Counted from the first letter of the stretch, positions 24,471 to 37,365 are shown. The stretch: 64,000 nt of DNA from Orthonyx spaldingii (GCA_013397795.1 VZTJ01005553.1:2813208-2877207), one strand, 5' to 3'. A program made the numbers and translations. The notes: a model not told the origin generated them from the letters alone.

Positions 24471-27400
24471 GTAAGTGCTGGTAAAATAAATGAAGATAAG
24501 TGCATCAAACATTTCAAGTCTTGGAGGCTTTTCTTTTTCCTTACTCCTGTGTTACACATTTTGCTGCAGTTACAAAATTAGTTAATTGTGAAGATGCTTA
24601 TTATTGTCCAAAACAGAAAACTTGTTTTATGTTTTTTCAATATGGTTATTTCAGTGTTGGCTCTGGTCCTGCTCAGCTGGTTTCTGGCATGTGCTCCCCA
24701 GTGCTTAGGGTTCTGGGATGGCTGATGAGCCCTGATTGGCTCCGAGCATTCTCACAGTCCTGTGCTAGAGCTGATACATTTTCTAGGAAACTGAAATGTG
24801 ATTCTGCTGGAGTCATCTTGTGCCCAGCATGGCTGGCCTGGGGCCAGAACTGAGTGAGCATCAACCTGCTGGTTTCTGCATTTCATTCTGCACCGCTCCC
24901 TGTTTCAGGAAGGCAAGACTAAGGTATCCAGGTGGTGGTGGAGGAGTCAGCTGGAGTCCTGCAGGCTCACCAGCAGGGTTCTGTGCAGCACAAAGCCAGC
25001 TAAATGCCTTCTGGGCCTCACAAATGACCTTCTTGGTTTGTGATACTGCATGTCAGTGCAAAACCTTACTGGACCTGAGCTGGTTCTGCCATTTGCATGT
25101 GGTTATCAGCTTGGATAAATTTTCTAGAAATAAGAGTAATCAGAAGGTTATTTTATTTATATTTTTTTTTCAATAGGACTAAATTGCTGGCTAAACAAAC
25201 TGCCGGTAGTAACACAAGGCTTCCCCACGCAGATGAGAAAGAAAAGGCTGCAACTTTGTGTAGGATCTGCCACCCTCATGTTCAGCCTCCAAAACTCCTC
25301 CCTGCCCAGGAGAGCAGGGGAGGCAAATACCTCAGTAGTGATGTGGTAACATCTGGATAGAAAGTGTGGGCTTAGGGACTGCTGGGCCTTGGAAAGATGT
25401 AGCTGCCAGTCCCCGGCAGGACTTACAGCTTGTATATCCAGAGGGGAGCTCATTAATATCTGGAAAGGAAGAGCAAGCACATTGCAGTCAAACTGAGAGT
25501 TCCTGTTTACCCAAGCACTTGTTTTTAACACTTGGGAGCTCAAAGAAACAAACCCCCCCAACCCTTCCATCCTCCTTTTCTTTCCTTTTGTGCAGTATAG
25601 CAGTTCTATACCTCACTAAGTAGATTCTGCTGGTCCTGGGTACGTTAATTTGCTGTGGTTTGGATACTTAAATATGCTGCTAAAATTTTAATCTCAATCC
25701 TCCATATTTATGGATGTGCTTGCCTGCGTTTCACTGCCTGTGATGGTAAAGATATTTTCCTATTCAAAACAACAAATAGTTGGTGTCTTTGGTGGCTGAC
25801 ATTTTTAGTGTTTTAGGTTTTGCAAGCTGAGCAAGTACATCTCTGAAGTATTGTCTGTATGATTTTTTTCAGTGCTTAATATTACTCAAAACATTAAAAT
25901 GTAGAAGAATTATAAATAGATTGACTTGACTTTTTTTAATTGCATATTTTATTGTATATATATTTCTTACTTTATTTTCAGCAAACATTATTCTTAGAAA
26001 CATGCTTATTAGGAGAGCTTTAATGAAGTTTCCATTAACTGTAATAACTGGAAAAAAAATTGTAGCAACACCTTCTCAGCCTTTCTGTCACTGTACTCTT
26101 GAAGTGTGTGTAAACTCAGGCATGTAACAAAGGATGCTGCAGTGGTTGCTTTTGAAAGTAGTTACTCTCCATTTTGCACCAGTGAGAGATTTACATCTCT
26201 TACCCATTGTTGCAGGAGTTTCAGAAAAGAATTGTAGTGTTGAGTAAACTAAACTTTTTTAGAGTTCTCAGTTGCTGAAATTACTTTCCTTCTTTCACAG
26301 GAACCTTTGTAATCATGGAAAATACTTCCTAGCAGCAAATTCAAGCTTATGTGGCTTAGCAGCAAATAATTTCTTCAGGAGCATCCTGCATGTCAGAAAG
26401 GCTTCCTTCGTGTCCGCTATGCCAATGGCTGTTATTCCATTTCTTTCAACTGCAGCAGTTTATGAAGTTTTTGTGCGTGACCCTCTATTTTCAGGTAAAA
26501 ACCTTTTTTTTTTTTTTTTTTTTTTTGAAAGGGCTTTGTTTTCTATACACAATGTAACACTAGAGGAGCTTTTCCTCCCTGCAGAACAGTGCTCTTGAAC
26601 AGTTGTGGTCTTAAAAATGCATTGGACAGCAGTGAGTTCTCGAAGTGGAGTGGGAAAGGAGACATATGTGTTTATATATATTTCTAAAAACATTTCTTTT
26701 GCACATTACTTATTTTTAGCATTTTTCACTCAGTCATATAAAAGTGACTGCAATAAAGCAGTTCAGTTTCACCCCATCTGTACAATTTCATTTGAAGGTC
26801 AAATTTAGAAGGTAAATTCTTCAGGGGTTGGAATGGGAGTGATCGTTTTTGGTTTTGTTTCAGTTTTTGTTTGGGGGTTTTGTTGTTGTTGTTTTGGTTT
26901 TTTGTTCTTTTTTAAAAGAAAAGGCCTCCTTTACAATTTCTTGCATACATGTACAGCTTGACAGTTTCTGTCAAGAGCCTGTTTTCAGGCTTGCATGCAG
27001 CTTATAAATTGACGTGGTGAATATTGGCAGTGAAATATTGTTTGCCACGCAGGTCAGCTGGACTGTGAGGTCTGTGCTGTGGTCAGAGGAGGATTAATAG
27101 GTGCTGTTGTGGGTGGTCTCTATCCCATTTTCCTGGCTATCCCCTTGAACGCAAGCCTTGCAGCCAGGTATGTCTTACTAAGCTGTAGTGATTGAAATGT
27201 ATTTACGGGTTAAATCCTCAGTTCTCAGTGTCAGTTCTGTAGGTATTTAATCTGCGCACGCTTGTCTTCCTGTAGACATTTAGTACATGGAAGGAGGTTT
27301 ACATTAAGATCATCTAATTACAAAGTGAAGTTTGTAAGAGCTACACCAAAGTGAAATAAGATCTGCAAAGTGATCCATTGGGAAGCCCTGATGTTTAGCA

Positions 27401-27978
27401 AGAACTTTACAAGTCTCCCAGGGTGTGCCTGGGTGTGTGCAGTGGTGGCTGCCATCCTGCCAAGCACTGAAGGTGGCTGCACAGCCAAGAGACCTCACTG
27501 ACCCTGGGCAGTGCCCAGCAGCCAAAATCCCTGGCAGGTGTCGTTCGCTGTAGTTCAGAGCACGGCAAGGGCAGGGTGAGGCTTGGTGAGACCCAGGGCA
27601 TGGTCAGGATGTTTTAAAGTTTCAAAGCATTTATCCAGAGAGCTCAGTATTCCACCAGGTGAATTTAACTTAGGAAAAGGAGGAGAGAATTACTGTCTAC
27701 ATAAGTACTTGTGTTAAGTCTTGATACTTGCATGGAAAAAAAGTAAGTTTCTACCACTGTTTCTGTTGTTCAGGTATATGTCAAGTCCCTTGCCAGGGAA
27801 AGAAAATCTGTTACGCTACTGGCTCACAACTGCTCAGCCTGTCTTTAGGAAGATGAGTCTGGGTGTACTGGTGCAGGCTTTGACTGGGTTATATCTTGCC
27901 ACTAAACAGCACGGAATATATATCAAAATACTGCTGCAGATGAACACTAGGAAGGATCCTGAAGAGCTACCTGAATGA
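24355..27978 (+). CDS. TMEM126A: TMEM126A-like mitochondrial inner-membrane protein, four coding exons, 209 aa
   Basis: Mitochondrial inner-membrane protein; in mammals TMEM126A supports assembly of the ND4 module of complex I, and its paralogue TMEM126B belongs to the MCIA assembly complex. Coding exons are 24355-24470, 26301-26494, 27053-27167 and 27774-27978 (630 bases with stop), and all junctions keep phase. Four hydrophobic stretches lie near residues 52-70, 80-96, 113-132 and 167-188. The GQLDCEVC segment aligns with the DLDCETC of human TMEM126A, and GGLYPIFLAIPLNASLAARY matches the human GGLYPVFLAIPVNGGLAARY. The N-terminal helix (residues 1-40) is more divergent. The human protein is 195 aa. 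The start is the first ATG in the exon beginning at 24346; the frame is open above it, so an upstream in-frame start in an unseen exon is possible. AATAAA lies at 28018-28023. Confidence 0.92.
24471..26300 (+). other. TMEM126A: TMEM126A intron between coding exons 1 and 2
   Basis: 1830 bases of intron with no exon or repeat I can name. The two later introns (26495-27052 and 27168-27773) are equally featureless apart from a T-run after the second donor and a G/T-rich stretch near 26855-26915. Confidence 0.7.
26301..26494 (+). CDS. TMEM126A: TMEM126A coding exon 2
   Basis: Acceptor TTCTTTCACAG, donor GTAAAA followed by a T-run. Carries the first two hydrophobic segments, SSLCGLAANNFF and MAVIPFLSTAAVYEVF. 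Confidence 0.93.
27053..27167 (+). CDS. TMEM126A: TMEM126A coding exon 3
   Basis: Acceptor GCCACGCAG, donor GTATGT. Encodes the conserved QLDCEVC segment and the Gly-rich third hydrophobic segment ending in SLAAR. Confidence 0.95.
27774..27978 (+). CDS. TMEM126A: TMEM126A coding exon 4
   Basis: Acceptor TTGTTCAG. Encodes the C-terminal part with LLRYWLTTAQPVFRKM and the fourth hydrophobic stretch, ending DPEELPE and TGA at 27976-27978. Confidence 0.94.
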
Positions 27979-28017
27979 AGTAAAGCAACTTTTCAATTGC
28001 CTTGGATAAGTGACCAT

Positions 28018-28023
28018 AATAAA
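28018..28023 (+). terminator. TMEM126A: Poly(A) signal of TMEM126A
   Basis: Canonical AATAAA 40 bases after the stop codon. This implies a very short 3' UTR. Confidence 0.75.
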
Positions 28024-28864
28024 CAAGGAAAAGAAGTGTTGCTTGCTGTCTCTTTTTAATAGAAAAGCAAAGACTCTGTGATGGCATTTTTCAAGTTTTG
28101 AACTTAAATGCAGGTTAAGTGTTTCGTTATGCCCAATTTAGTGTATGCACTCGAATAACAGACAGGTGTGTTTCTTTGGAAATGGGAGGCAAAAAAGCAT
28201 TTATAGCGCCTGCTTAGTGTTTGGCTGTAAGGTGATGCTACATCTTTTAGAAGCTGTAAAAAAAAATTAGTATTCCTGAAAAAAGAAGGTTTTCTCCTTC
28301 ATAATGCAAACCATAGAGATTAAAAAAGAAAAACAAAGCCAAAAGGGGGAAGATCAAGGCAAGGTTTTTCTAGAGATTCCTCAAAATCTGAGTATTTTTC
28401 TCCCTTTTGTCCATTCTGCTAGCACGAAATTTCTGTCACAAGATTACCTCTTTTAAAGGCTGTTAGAAGGGTCACACTGTACACTGTAGAGAACACTTGT
28501 TATCTCACAGCAATTAGGAGTGAAAATCATGTCAGGCTTCCCAGCATATCAGAAAAACATCCTTTGGCCTTGTAACCATTTTGCCTTGAATTAGTCTTTT
28601 CCTGAAGGATGGAACTGTGTCGAGAGGCCTCTGAGGGCTGGTGCCATTACTGGGATATCGCAGCTACTTCTAAGAGCAGTGGTCCACAGTAATGCATTTA
28701 TGAGTCAGGTGTGTCTTCACATTGGTGGCTGTATGTTTCAGAGCAATATCAATTGCCAGCTCTCCTACTGCGTGAGGTATCTTAAGTGTATTCTGCAGTT
28801 TGAGAGCTAAATCAGGAATTCTTCTACAGAAGCAATCCTCTCCCTCTGATGTATGATCTTAACC

Positions 28865-29165
28865 CCCTCTAGGCAGGGGTTGGCCTCTTCTCCCAGGGAA
28901 CAAGTGACAGGACAAGAGGAAGTGGCCTCAAACTGTGCCTGGGGAGTTTCAGGTTGAACATCAGGGGGAATTTCTTTCCAGAAGGGGTTGTTAAGCATTG
29001 GAATGGACTGCCCAGGGGGTGGTGGGAGTCACCATCCCTGGAGGTGCTCCAGAAACCGCTGGATGTGGCATTTGGTGCCATGGTCTGTTTGAGAAGTTGG
29101 TGATCAAAGGTTGAACTCGATGATGTTGGGCGTCTTTTCCAACCGAAATGATTCTCTAACTGTAA
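28865..29165 (+). repeat. CR1 LINE 3' fragment
   Basis: About 300 bases of CR1 in plus orientation. It has the typical body (GGCCTCAAACTGTGCC, GGGGGAATTTCTTTCC, GGAATGGACTGCCC, CATCCCTGGAGGTG) and the end CTCGATGATGTTGGGCGTC...TTCCAACC...ATGATTCT. Confidence 0.92.
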
Positions 29166-32100
29166 AAGCTGTACAGTTACTGGACAACAGTCATGGACAC
29201 GTCAACAAAATTCTAGCATCCCCTGAGATGCACATGGAAATATTTATTAATGAGAATTAAGAATTCACCAGTGAGATCTTTAATTGAACGGCGTGAAAAT
29301 TTATACTTTTAACACTGATGAAAAATGTATTTAAGGAGTTTCATCATCTTTATCTACCTTTTCCTTAAAAATGGGTTGTTACAGCAGGAAAATCACACGT
29401 TCTTCCTCTATAGCCAAGAGTAGAAGCCTAGTTTGTAGAGGGAAGCAGCAATACAGACTCCCTGTTGTTGTTAGGTAGAGATCATTCAGTTTTCCTTGAC
29501 TCAAAGTATTGCTGTGTCACATGGTGTTCCCATCCTGGTCTGCACCCAGACAGCTTGGCCTTACCTTAATCACCCCGACTGGAGAGTCTCAGGGAGCAAG
29601 TATTTTACATGACAGTCAATTGTCAAATCTCCGGAAGCCATCAGACTTTAACCAACAGAACCACTTACCTGTGATAATAAAAACATAAAATAAAGGTGTT
29701 ATTGTGCAATAGCATCTTGAAGAATGACAATGACTGGCTCAGTGATTATTGCAAGTGTTTAACATGATATTAAAATACTATAAACAGATTCTAGTGTTTT
29801 TTAAAGGGTGAGATTCCCTTCCCAAAAGGATCTTCCCTTCCTTGTACTATTTTAGTTTTGGTATAAATTGAAGTGATAATTATCCTCAGTCACCAAAATG
29901 CATATTCTGATGTTTAATGGTCTGACCCGGACAAACCAAATCCTTTTCGATACTCATTTCTTAAAGTGAAAGGTCAAGATTGTATCTTAAAAAAAAGAAG
30001 TTACATTCCTTAACACTTTTAGTAAGTTGCAAAGATTGATAGTCGTTTCCAGCATCACTGATGAACACACAAATTGCAAGCATGTACTTTACGTGTTCAG
30101 CACTAGTCACATCAAAGGTCAGCTGAACACTCCCAAGACTACAGAGGTGGTGTGCTTATGAACCAGGAAACTTTTCAATTACACCCTCTGTCCTTCTCCT
30201 TAAACTATTGAGGGGAAAAAAGCGTTCTCAGAAGTTAATGAATGAAGTCTGAAATTGTTTCAGAATCCCACAGGACAGCAAGATACTATCTCAGTTCAAG
30301 CATGTGTGTGGAAGAGTGTCTGCACAGTAATCTGGGAATGCTCCTTCCGTTTCCTGATTCGTACACAGGGTATGACCTACTTCCTACAACCCCCAAGAAG
30401 TCCAAGGAGGAACTTTTACCAGTCCTTGGCCTCTGACAACTGTAATAAACTCCCCACAAACACTGAGTGAGAACAGGTTTCAGTTGGATCCTTTCTTTCA
30501 CCACTGTAGTAGAAACAAGCCAGGCATAGGCTACATATCCCAGAGAAAGGATTTCAGGCTACTCCAAGTCTGAACTACTGCCAAAAGAATGCCAAGAATG
30601 GCTCGTAAGAGCCAACAGAAATACTAAAGAAGCACTGCTTTTATCTTCCAGATGTACCATTCTAAATGCTGTCTCAACACTACAATCTATTCTAGGGCTT
30701 CTGCAAATGACACCCTCACCCTCCTGGTACAGGCACGAGTCCCGCTCTTGGCATCCTCCTGCTAATGAGCACAGGCAGAATTACTTCTCCACATCTGCAT
30801 ATCCCACTTAAACTGGGTGGAAAACCATGGAATCAGCAGGTGGTAGTGTGCAGTTTTTGCACAGGGTGTTCTTTAAACAGAGTACATTTGAACAGCTCCC
30901 ATGCCTAACATATCCTTCAGACATTTTACAGAGTAAATACAGCCCTATAACCAGAATATTGCTGATTCCAGCAGAAAACCTCCTTAACTACAAACTCAAG
31001 AAAATACAGCATTTTAAAAATCAGTAAATGTACAAAAGGCCTTTGTGTTTTGCCAAAGATCCCTGTCTTTCACAGGGAAAACTGATGACAATTTTGACAA
31101 ATGGCATGAGAAATCTGATTATCTGGAAGTACCAAGAGATGCCAAGTGTTGGAACATGGCTCCCTGCATTTCCTTTGATATCATCTCTCCAGGCAGCTAC
31201 AGATTACAGAAGGACTGATTTGTTTTTTCCTCCCAGATGCTGCAAAGCTCTTCAGAGGAGAGAGAAGTTAATTTAGAACGCTACCAAGAGTCACAGCACC
31301 AGAACCAAACTCCAGAGGACTAAAGGAGAACTGAGCATGAAATTGTTTCTTATTTAAATGCTAAATAGTCTTCAAGTGACTCTGGTAGGAAAAAAGATGG
31401 TAAATGCAGGTAGCATAGCTATGCAGCTGAATACTGGCAGCACTTGGTTCTGTGGTACATACAATTTACCAAACATGTTTCAGTGCAGAACAGTGTATTT
31501 CCTACAACTAGATGCCAAAAAGGCAGAGCATGCCAGTATGCTTTTACATTTTTATGCAGTATTTTTTGTGAAATGCTCCTTTTTATCAAGCTGCAGACCA
31601 CTTTAAGTAGAATCCCCTCACACTAGAAAGCCAGCGCACTATTTTAAACTGTCCTCTACAAATAAAGCATTTAAGATGAACAGAAATCTAAATATACAGT
31701 GCATGGCTCACTCTGGAGCATTGAAAATGTTCTGTCCTTTCAGCACTGTCAAACCTTTTGTTTTTTAACCCTCACTCCAGTGTTTAGTGTGGAAATAACA
31801 ATTTGATCAAAGATTGTGATTCAACAGCATGTAAGTAACCAGTCATGAAACTTCAGAGCCTAAAAATAGAACAGAAAGGAGGAAGATGCCAATAGACTGC
31901 AGAAAGGTTTATGTAAGTATTTTACTCCTCCACGGTATATTGATCAAACATATCCATATTAATAAAAAATTAAGATAGAACAACCATGAAATACAAGAAG
32001 TGCTGATTCTCAGAAGTACAGCTCTATCTGCAATTCAAGGAATAACACTGTGTTGTCCTCACCACAAAATTACCTTTAAAGACAGATGAGCAAGAACATT

Positions 32101-35100
32101 TCTCCTGCATACCCTCATCCATTTTATCTTGTTTCCCTGTTGATAACCCACAGAGATGGCAGCAACATTTCCCCCTTTCTGTTTTCCCACTTTGTTTCAT
32201 AAGCCAAGACATTAATGAGAAGAAAAAGATGAAAAAACATTTGAGCCCATAAACTGAAAGATCAACAAGTCTGATTTTATTATGATATTGTATTCTTATC
32301 TGAATGGCACATAATTACAAAGAAACATTTACAATATATTTTCAAGTATTAAATTATGTCATTTCAAGGCTTTCACTTCAAAAAGCTACATTAATAATAC
32401 ACCATACAGATAGTACAGTCGGTTAGAGTTTCAAATAACTTCCTCCCCTCTATTTGGTTTAAACAGGATTCAGTAGGCACTCAAAATGCCTGCAGCCACT
32501 GACTTTCTTGGGACTTGACCTTGTTCTTGTACCACAATACATCATTTTGCGTGTCAGAAAATCAGCTGCTCTCAGACACAGCCACAGGTCGTGTCATGAC
32601 AGAGCATTGTGCAGGTTCACAGCAGAGGCCAGAGGAACTGTCCCTGACCCTGCCGCTCAGCAGTGATGCGACAAGAAAGAATGCATATTTAAATTAACTG
32701 AAAAAACACTCCTACACTGAAGTAACCATAAAAATGCCACTGGAACATCCCATACTTGCTACATTAGTGTTTCTCTTTTCCTCAAGCACATTAAACTGCA
32801 AAATAAAGCGTGTTCCTGAAGTCTGAGCTAGGCAGGTTGAGGTTAGGTTGAATCTAAATTATTTCCATGTTGCGTATCAGTCAGTGCAGGTCTTGCTAGT
32901 TAACTCTGACTCCTGTGCACTGGTACAACCCATCAGTTACAGCAGAGTTACCCAAGCTAAGACTGAAACTTTGAACAGCCCTGTTGATGCCACCACAGAG
33001 GTGTAAGGTCACACATATCCCATTAAGTCTCTTTTGTGCTGGCAGTATCCCCTGAACAGATGGAATTCTGCATACAGTGGAGTAAAACCTGTTTGACAGA
33101 ATATTGCCTTTAAAAAAAATCACCTTGGATGACAGTAAATAATCCCAGCATTCAACGGTTTTTTTTTTTAACCAAAGACAGCAAAAGCCCTGTTACCTCT
33201 TTACTCTTATTTCTTATACTACCTTTTAAAATAAAGCAGGAAATGTGGCCAGCAGCTGGTCCCGTCTCTTCTGCCCCAACACAGCTGAATCCACTTTAGC
33301 ATAAAGAAAAACAAGGATGCTAAATACACATATACTTTATCACACAGTGATGTTTCACAAAGAAAAATAAAACTCCTTTTATACTGATGAACACGTGACA
33401 GGGTCTAGCACCAATAAAGCGAATGACTGGGAGAAAATGCTTTCACCTACTTAGCCTTAAACACAGAATTTAAGGCTTTAAGAAACAAGACTTCAGAAAC
33501 ACTAAATAGCATCTTTTTTCAAAAAAAGAAGTTAATAAATGAAACTGTTTTAGAAAAGCATTCTTTGTGAAACCTCACTTTACATATTATCATTTTCACA
33601 ATCCTTCTTCCCCCAACTGACATACATTTAAACAACCTAAACATTATAATACAACTGAAAAAAGAACCCACTCATCTTTTGTGATAGGGAGAAACACTGA
33701 CTAGTACAAGAAAACACACACTACTTGTTTGTCAAACTATTTTTCCTCCTATCTCAGGAGCAATTATGGAGCATTTTTCAAATCATTAGCCTCAAGATAC
33801 ATATTTGCTCATCTCCAAACTGTGCTTAATTATATCAGGTTATAGATTTCTGGATACTGTAAGAGGCTAAATTAAGAACTCTACAGTAGAATTAAGCACA
33901 TGCGTATACATGCAATATTTTTAAAATTTAAAGCTATTCTGAAGTAATATAGGAATTTCAGTGTGCATGGGCACAGAGATTTACTTATGGGAAGGTAAGT
34001 AACGAGTTACTTTGATGCACTGATTCGTCAAACCTAATTCTCGTTAGAGGACCATGCAAGAGTGACTCCTCTATGTGAGGATTCCTCTGTAGAGATTTAA
34101 CCAGTGCTCAGGTTGTTTCATCAGGTAGAACTCTGCACCCTGAATTAGAGCAAGCTCGAGAAGGGCTTTTGAAAGGTACTGTGCATCCCTAACACTAGAC
34201 AGCATTTTAAACCAACAGGTCACAAATTCTTTTTTTTTCATTCAAAAAGCAATTTATTTGTTTTGGGACAGTCCCCTATAATAAAAGGCTATAAATATCA
34301 CATCCCCCACATTAGCGTATTTTCCCTTTTCAGCTCATCAGATACTTGGTTTAATACGAAATTTCTGTTTCAAATGGCATGAGCATTTCTTTTTTTAATA
34401 TATGAAACACAGCTCCTGTACTGGCTACTATGTGGTCAAAGTATTTGTTTCAAAAATGAAAAGAGGAAAACAGCTAATGAGAATGATGTGATTGTAACCT
34501 TTACTATTATTTGTCATCCAGAGCTAGAAACATTTTGGCAGACTAGGCCAAGGACCAGAGAAATCATTTTCTGAACCAGTCATCATAAGAGACTGGCATA
34601 AGCAAAGCAAGCTGTCTGATACCACATTATGGGAATATATTGATCCTTACCAGGTTGCGAGGTGGAAAACGACTGTTCTTTAACCCCTACACAACGGAGC
34701 CTGGCAGGGCAAGCACCTAAAAGAGAAACTGTCAGAGAGGTTTTAATAGTAATGTATAACTGAGATGCAGTACAATTTTATATGCATGCTTTCTTTTGCC
34801 GATCATTACTATTTCCTTAAGTCTGTCCAGTGACGATGTCATAATGGAGTTTTTGTTTGGTTTTCTAAGCAAGCATTTTCGGCTCCTCAGGACAAGCAGG
34901 CTAGACATTTATCTGACTCAAGACCGGGTAGTCAGCATTATCTTTACTGCGAAGTGGAGCCGAGCACACCTTCATGCATCAGGCCGGCATGATCTTTTCA
35001 CCCAAGTGCTGCGAACGGGCTCTGGCGGCACCTCCGCGTGTGCACCACGCGTGTCAGTCTGCACGACCACTGTCGCACTGCTGCACGCAGCTCTGCGCGA

Positions 35101-35384
35101 CTCCCATCGCCACACAGGCTCACACCACTACCGTCCACACGCCAGATTTACCGGACCTTGAGCCAAGGCCACCGTCTGGCTCCCAACGTGCCGTTCGAGA
35201 GAATTTTTTTGTTACCCTGGCCGCTTAAGTAAGCGCCAGGTTCCCCTCCTTTGCATCTCCCCCAATACCACCCCATCACCACTGTATAGATTCTTTTCCT
35301 CCGCACCATCGCCTGCTTCCTCCGCCGCGACGCGAGGCCCTTAGGGGTGAGAACCCCACGAGTACTTGCAGCAGGTACTTGACC
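29166..35384. other. Interval between convergent TMEM126A and CREBZF, including the CREBZF 3' UTR
   Basis: AT-rich DNA between the two gene tails. Part of it, from 35384 downwards, must be CREBZF 3' UTR, and human CREBZF transcripts can also splice in this region, but I cannot place the poly(A) site or introns. No further gene or clear mobile element was seen. Confidence 0.5.
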
Positions 35385-35856
35385 CTACATTTTGAAGGAG
35401 GCCGCTGCCCGCCGGGCACAGATGGAGCAGAACTCCACCGACACCTGATCCCGGTCCACGTGCAGGCAGATCCCGCCGGGGGCCGCCCACTCCTCCTCCG
35501 TCTCAGTCACCGCCGCCGCCTCCTCCAGGCCGCGGGGCCGGGAGCTGGGCAGGGCGTAGTCGTGGTCGCTGCTCTCGCCGGCGGGCTGAAGGTGCTGGTG
35601 CTGGCGGCGGGGGCTGCCAGTGTCCCTGAAGAGGCTGGTGCTGAGCTGCAGCCCGCCGGCGCGGGTCCCGGCCAGGCGGCTCAGGAGCTGCCCCAGCGCG
35701 CTCTGGTTCGCCAGCACAGCCCGCAGGTAGCTGCTCTCCCGCTCCAGCTCTCGCAGGCGGCGGCTCAGGCCGCGGTTGCGGTCCCGCAGCTGCCGGTTCT
35801 CGGCAGCCAGGCCCTGCAGGCGGCTCTCCAGCCCCAGCACGTACTGCTTCTTCTTC
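35385..35856 (-). CDS. CREBZF: CREBZF (Zhangfei/SMILE), C-terminal part, 5' end lost in assembly gap
   Basis: Atypical bZIP transcriptional co-regulator that binds host-cell factor HCFC1 and modulates nuclear receptors and stress-response factors. The readable 156 codons start at the C-terminal edge of the basic region (KKKQYVLGLE) and continue through a leucine zipper (LESRLQGLAAENRQLRDRNR and on to LANQSALGQLLSRL). The HCFC1-binding motif DHDY is encoded at 35556-35567. The conserved tail has GGICLHVDRDQVSVEFCSIC, ending at TAG, 35387-35385. The basic region and N-terminus fall in the N-run. G+C content is far above the flanks. The gene sits between TMEM126A and CCDC89 as in human. Identity is secure from the zipper, DHDY motif and tail. 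Confidence 0.92.
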
Positions 35857-36614
35857 NNNNNNNNNNNNNNNNNNNNNNNNNNNNNNNNNNNNNNNNNNNN
35901 NNNNNNNNNNNNNNNNNNNNNNNNNNNNNNNNNNNNNNNNNNNNNNNNNNNNNNNNNNNNNNNNNNNNNNNNNNNNNNNNNNNNNNNNNNNNNNNNNNNN
36001 NNNNNNNNNNNNNNNNNNNNNNNNNNNNNNNNNNNNNNNNNNNNNNNNNNNNNNNNNNNNNNNNNNNNNNNNNNNNNNNNNNNNNNNNNNNNNNNNNNNN
36101 NNNNNNNNNNNNNNNNNNNNNNNNNNNNNNNNNNNNNNNNNNNNNNNNNNNNNNNNNNNNNNNNNNNNNNNNNNNNNNNNNNNNNNNNNNNNNNNNNNNN
36201 NNNNNNNNNNNNNNNNNNNNNNNNNNNNNNNNNNNNNNNNNNNNNNNNNNNNNNNNNNNNNNNNNNNNNNNNNNNNNNNNNNNNNNNNNNNNNNNNNNNN
36301 NNNNNNNNNNNNNNNNNNNNNNNNNNNNNNNNNNNNNNNNNNNNNNNNNNNNNNNNNNNNNNNNNNNNNNNNNNNNNNNNNNNNNNNNNNNNNNNNNNNN
36401 NNNNNNNNNNNNNNNNNNNNNNNNNNNNNNNNNNNNNNNNNNNNNNNNNNNNNNNNNNNNNNNNNNNNNNNNNNNNNNNNNNNNNNNNNNNNNNNNNNNN
36501 NNNNNNNNNNNNNNNNNNNNNNNNNNNNNNNNNNNNNNNNNNNNNNNNNNNNNNNNNNNNNNNNNNNNNNNNNNNNNNNNNNNNNNNNNNNNNNNNNNNN
36601 NNNNNNNNNNNNNN
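35857..36614. other. Assembly gap, 758 N
   Basis: Run of N that removes the start, acidic N-terminus and basic region of CREBZF, and probably its CpG-rich promoter. If human-like, about 200 missing residues would use roughly 600 of these bases. The stated size may be only an estimate. Confidence 0.99.
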
Positions 36615-36623
36615 TGGGGAACG

Positions 36624-37360
36624 GTGTGGAATGTGTCAAGATTTCGAGGGAGGATGTCCTCTGACGTTTGATCTTTATGTACTTTCAAGCCTAATCAGTT
36701 AGAAGGGAGATTTAATCCGTGAAACAGCGGCCAACAAGCTCTAAGGGATCTCCAGATGTTAGAAAGACGAATTAATTGTCGGTAGAGCTACCTTGTTAAG
36801 GCTTAGGGCTCAACGTGTTTCAGTGACCTCAGACCCAGGGGGAGGTTAACAAAGCTTGGGAAGAAGGATGTACCACTGATAGTGGACGCAAAGAATGCAG
36901 AATTTACGGCCCACAAGGACATCTGGCAGAACTCCCAAGATAAGAAAGAAATTAATAAACCCAGCTCGGCAACAGTGCTAAGTCAGCTCCCACGGGATAA
37001 AATATAATTCCAGCAGGGGGAGATCCCAACCACCAGTTGACGGACCACTGACCCAAAAGAAGAGAAAGATTGAGCATGCAGACTAATTAGCATGAGAGGC
37101 GAGAGGGTCATTAACCAATAGAATATTAATTAATAAGGCAACTAGGTAACTTGTTGCTTATAACACCAATTCCCCTGTTAGCTAAAACATACAAAAAGTA
37201 AAAAAGTAAAGACTTTTGATAGTTGGTGTGTTTGATTTCTGGAACACCACCAAGCAGCCAGGCTTGTAAATATGAACTCTGAAATAAATAATCAATGTGC
37301 AATTATTGGCTTGTTGCACACCAGGTAACAAATCGGATTTTTGTGGACAGCAGGGTAACA
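36624..37360 (+). mobile_element. Endogenous retrovirus LTR, plus orientation
   Basis: Starts TGTGGAATGTGTC directly after GGGGAACGG, which could be a polypurine tract. It has a TTATAA box near 37158, an AATAAA at 37283-37288 and a terminus near GGATTTTTGTGGACA or the CA a few bases later. The spacing of TATA-like box and poly(A) signal, the TG...CA ends and the length of about 740 bases fit a retroviral LTR. No coding sequence is present. Any internal region would be inside the gap. Family, right end and target-site duplication are unresolved. Confidence 0.65.
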
Positions 37361-37365
37361 GGTAT

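Noticed and set aside
35379..36702. Very long open frames of 300-430 codons on both strands
   Set aside because: They are produced by translating the N-run. Only the minus-strand CREBZF frame up to 35856 is real.
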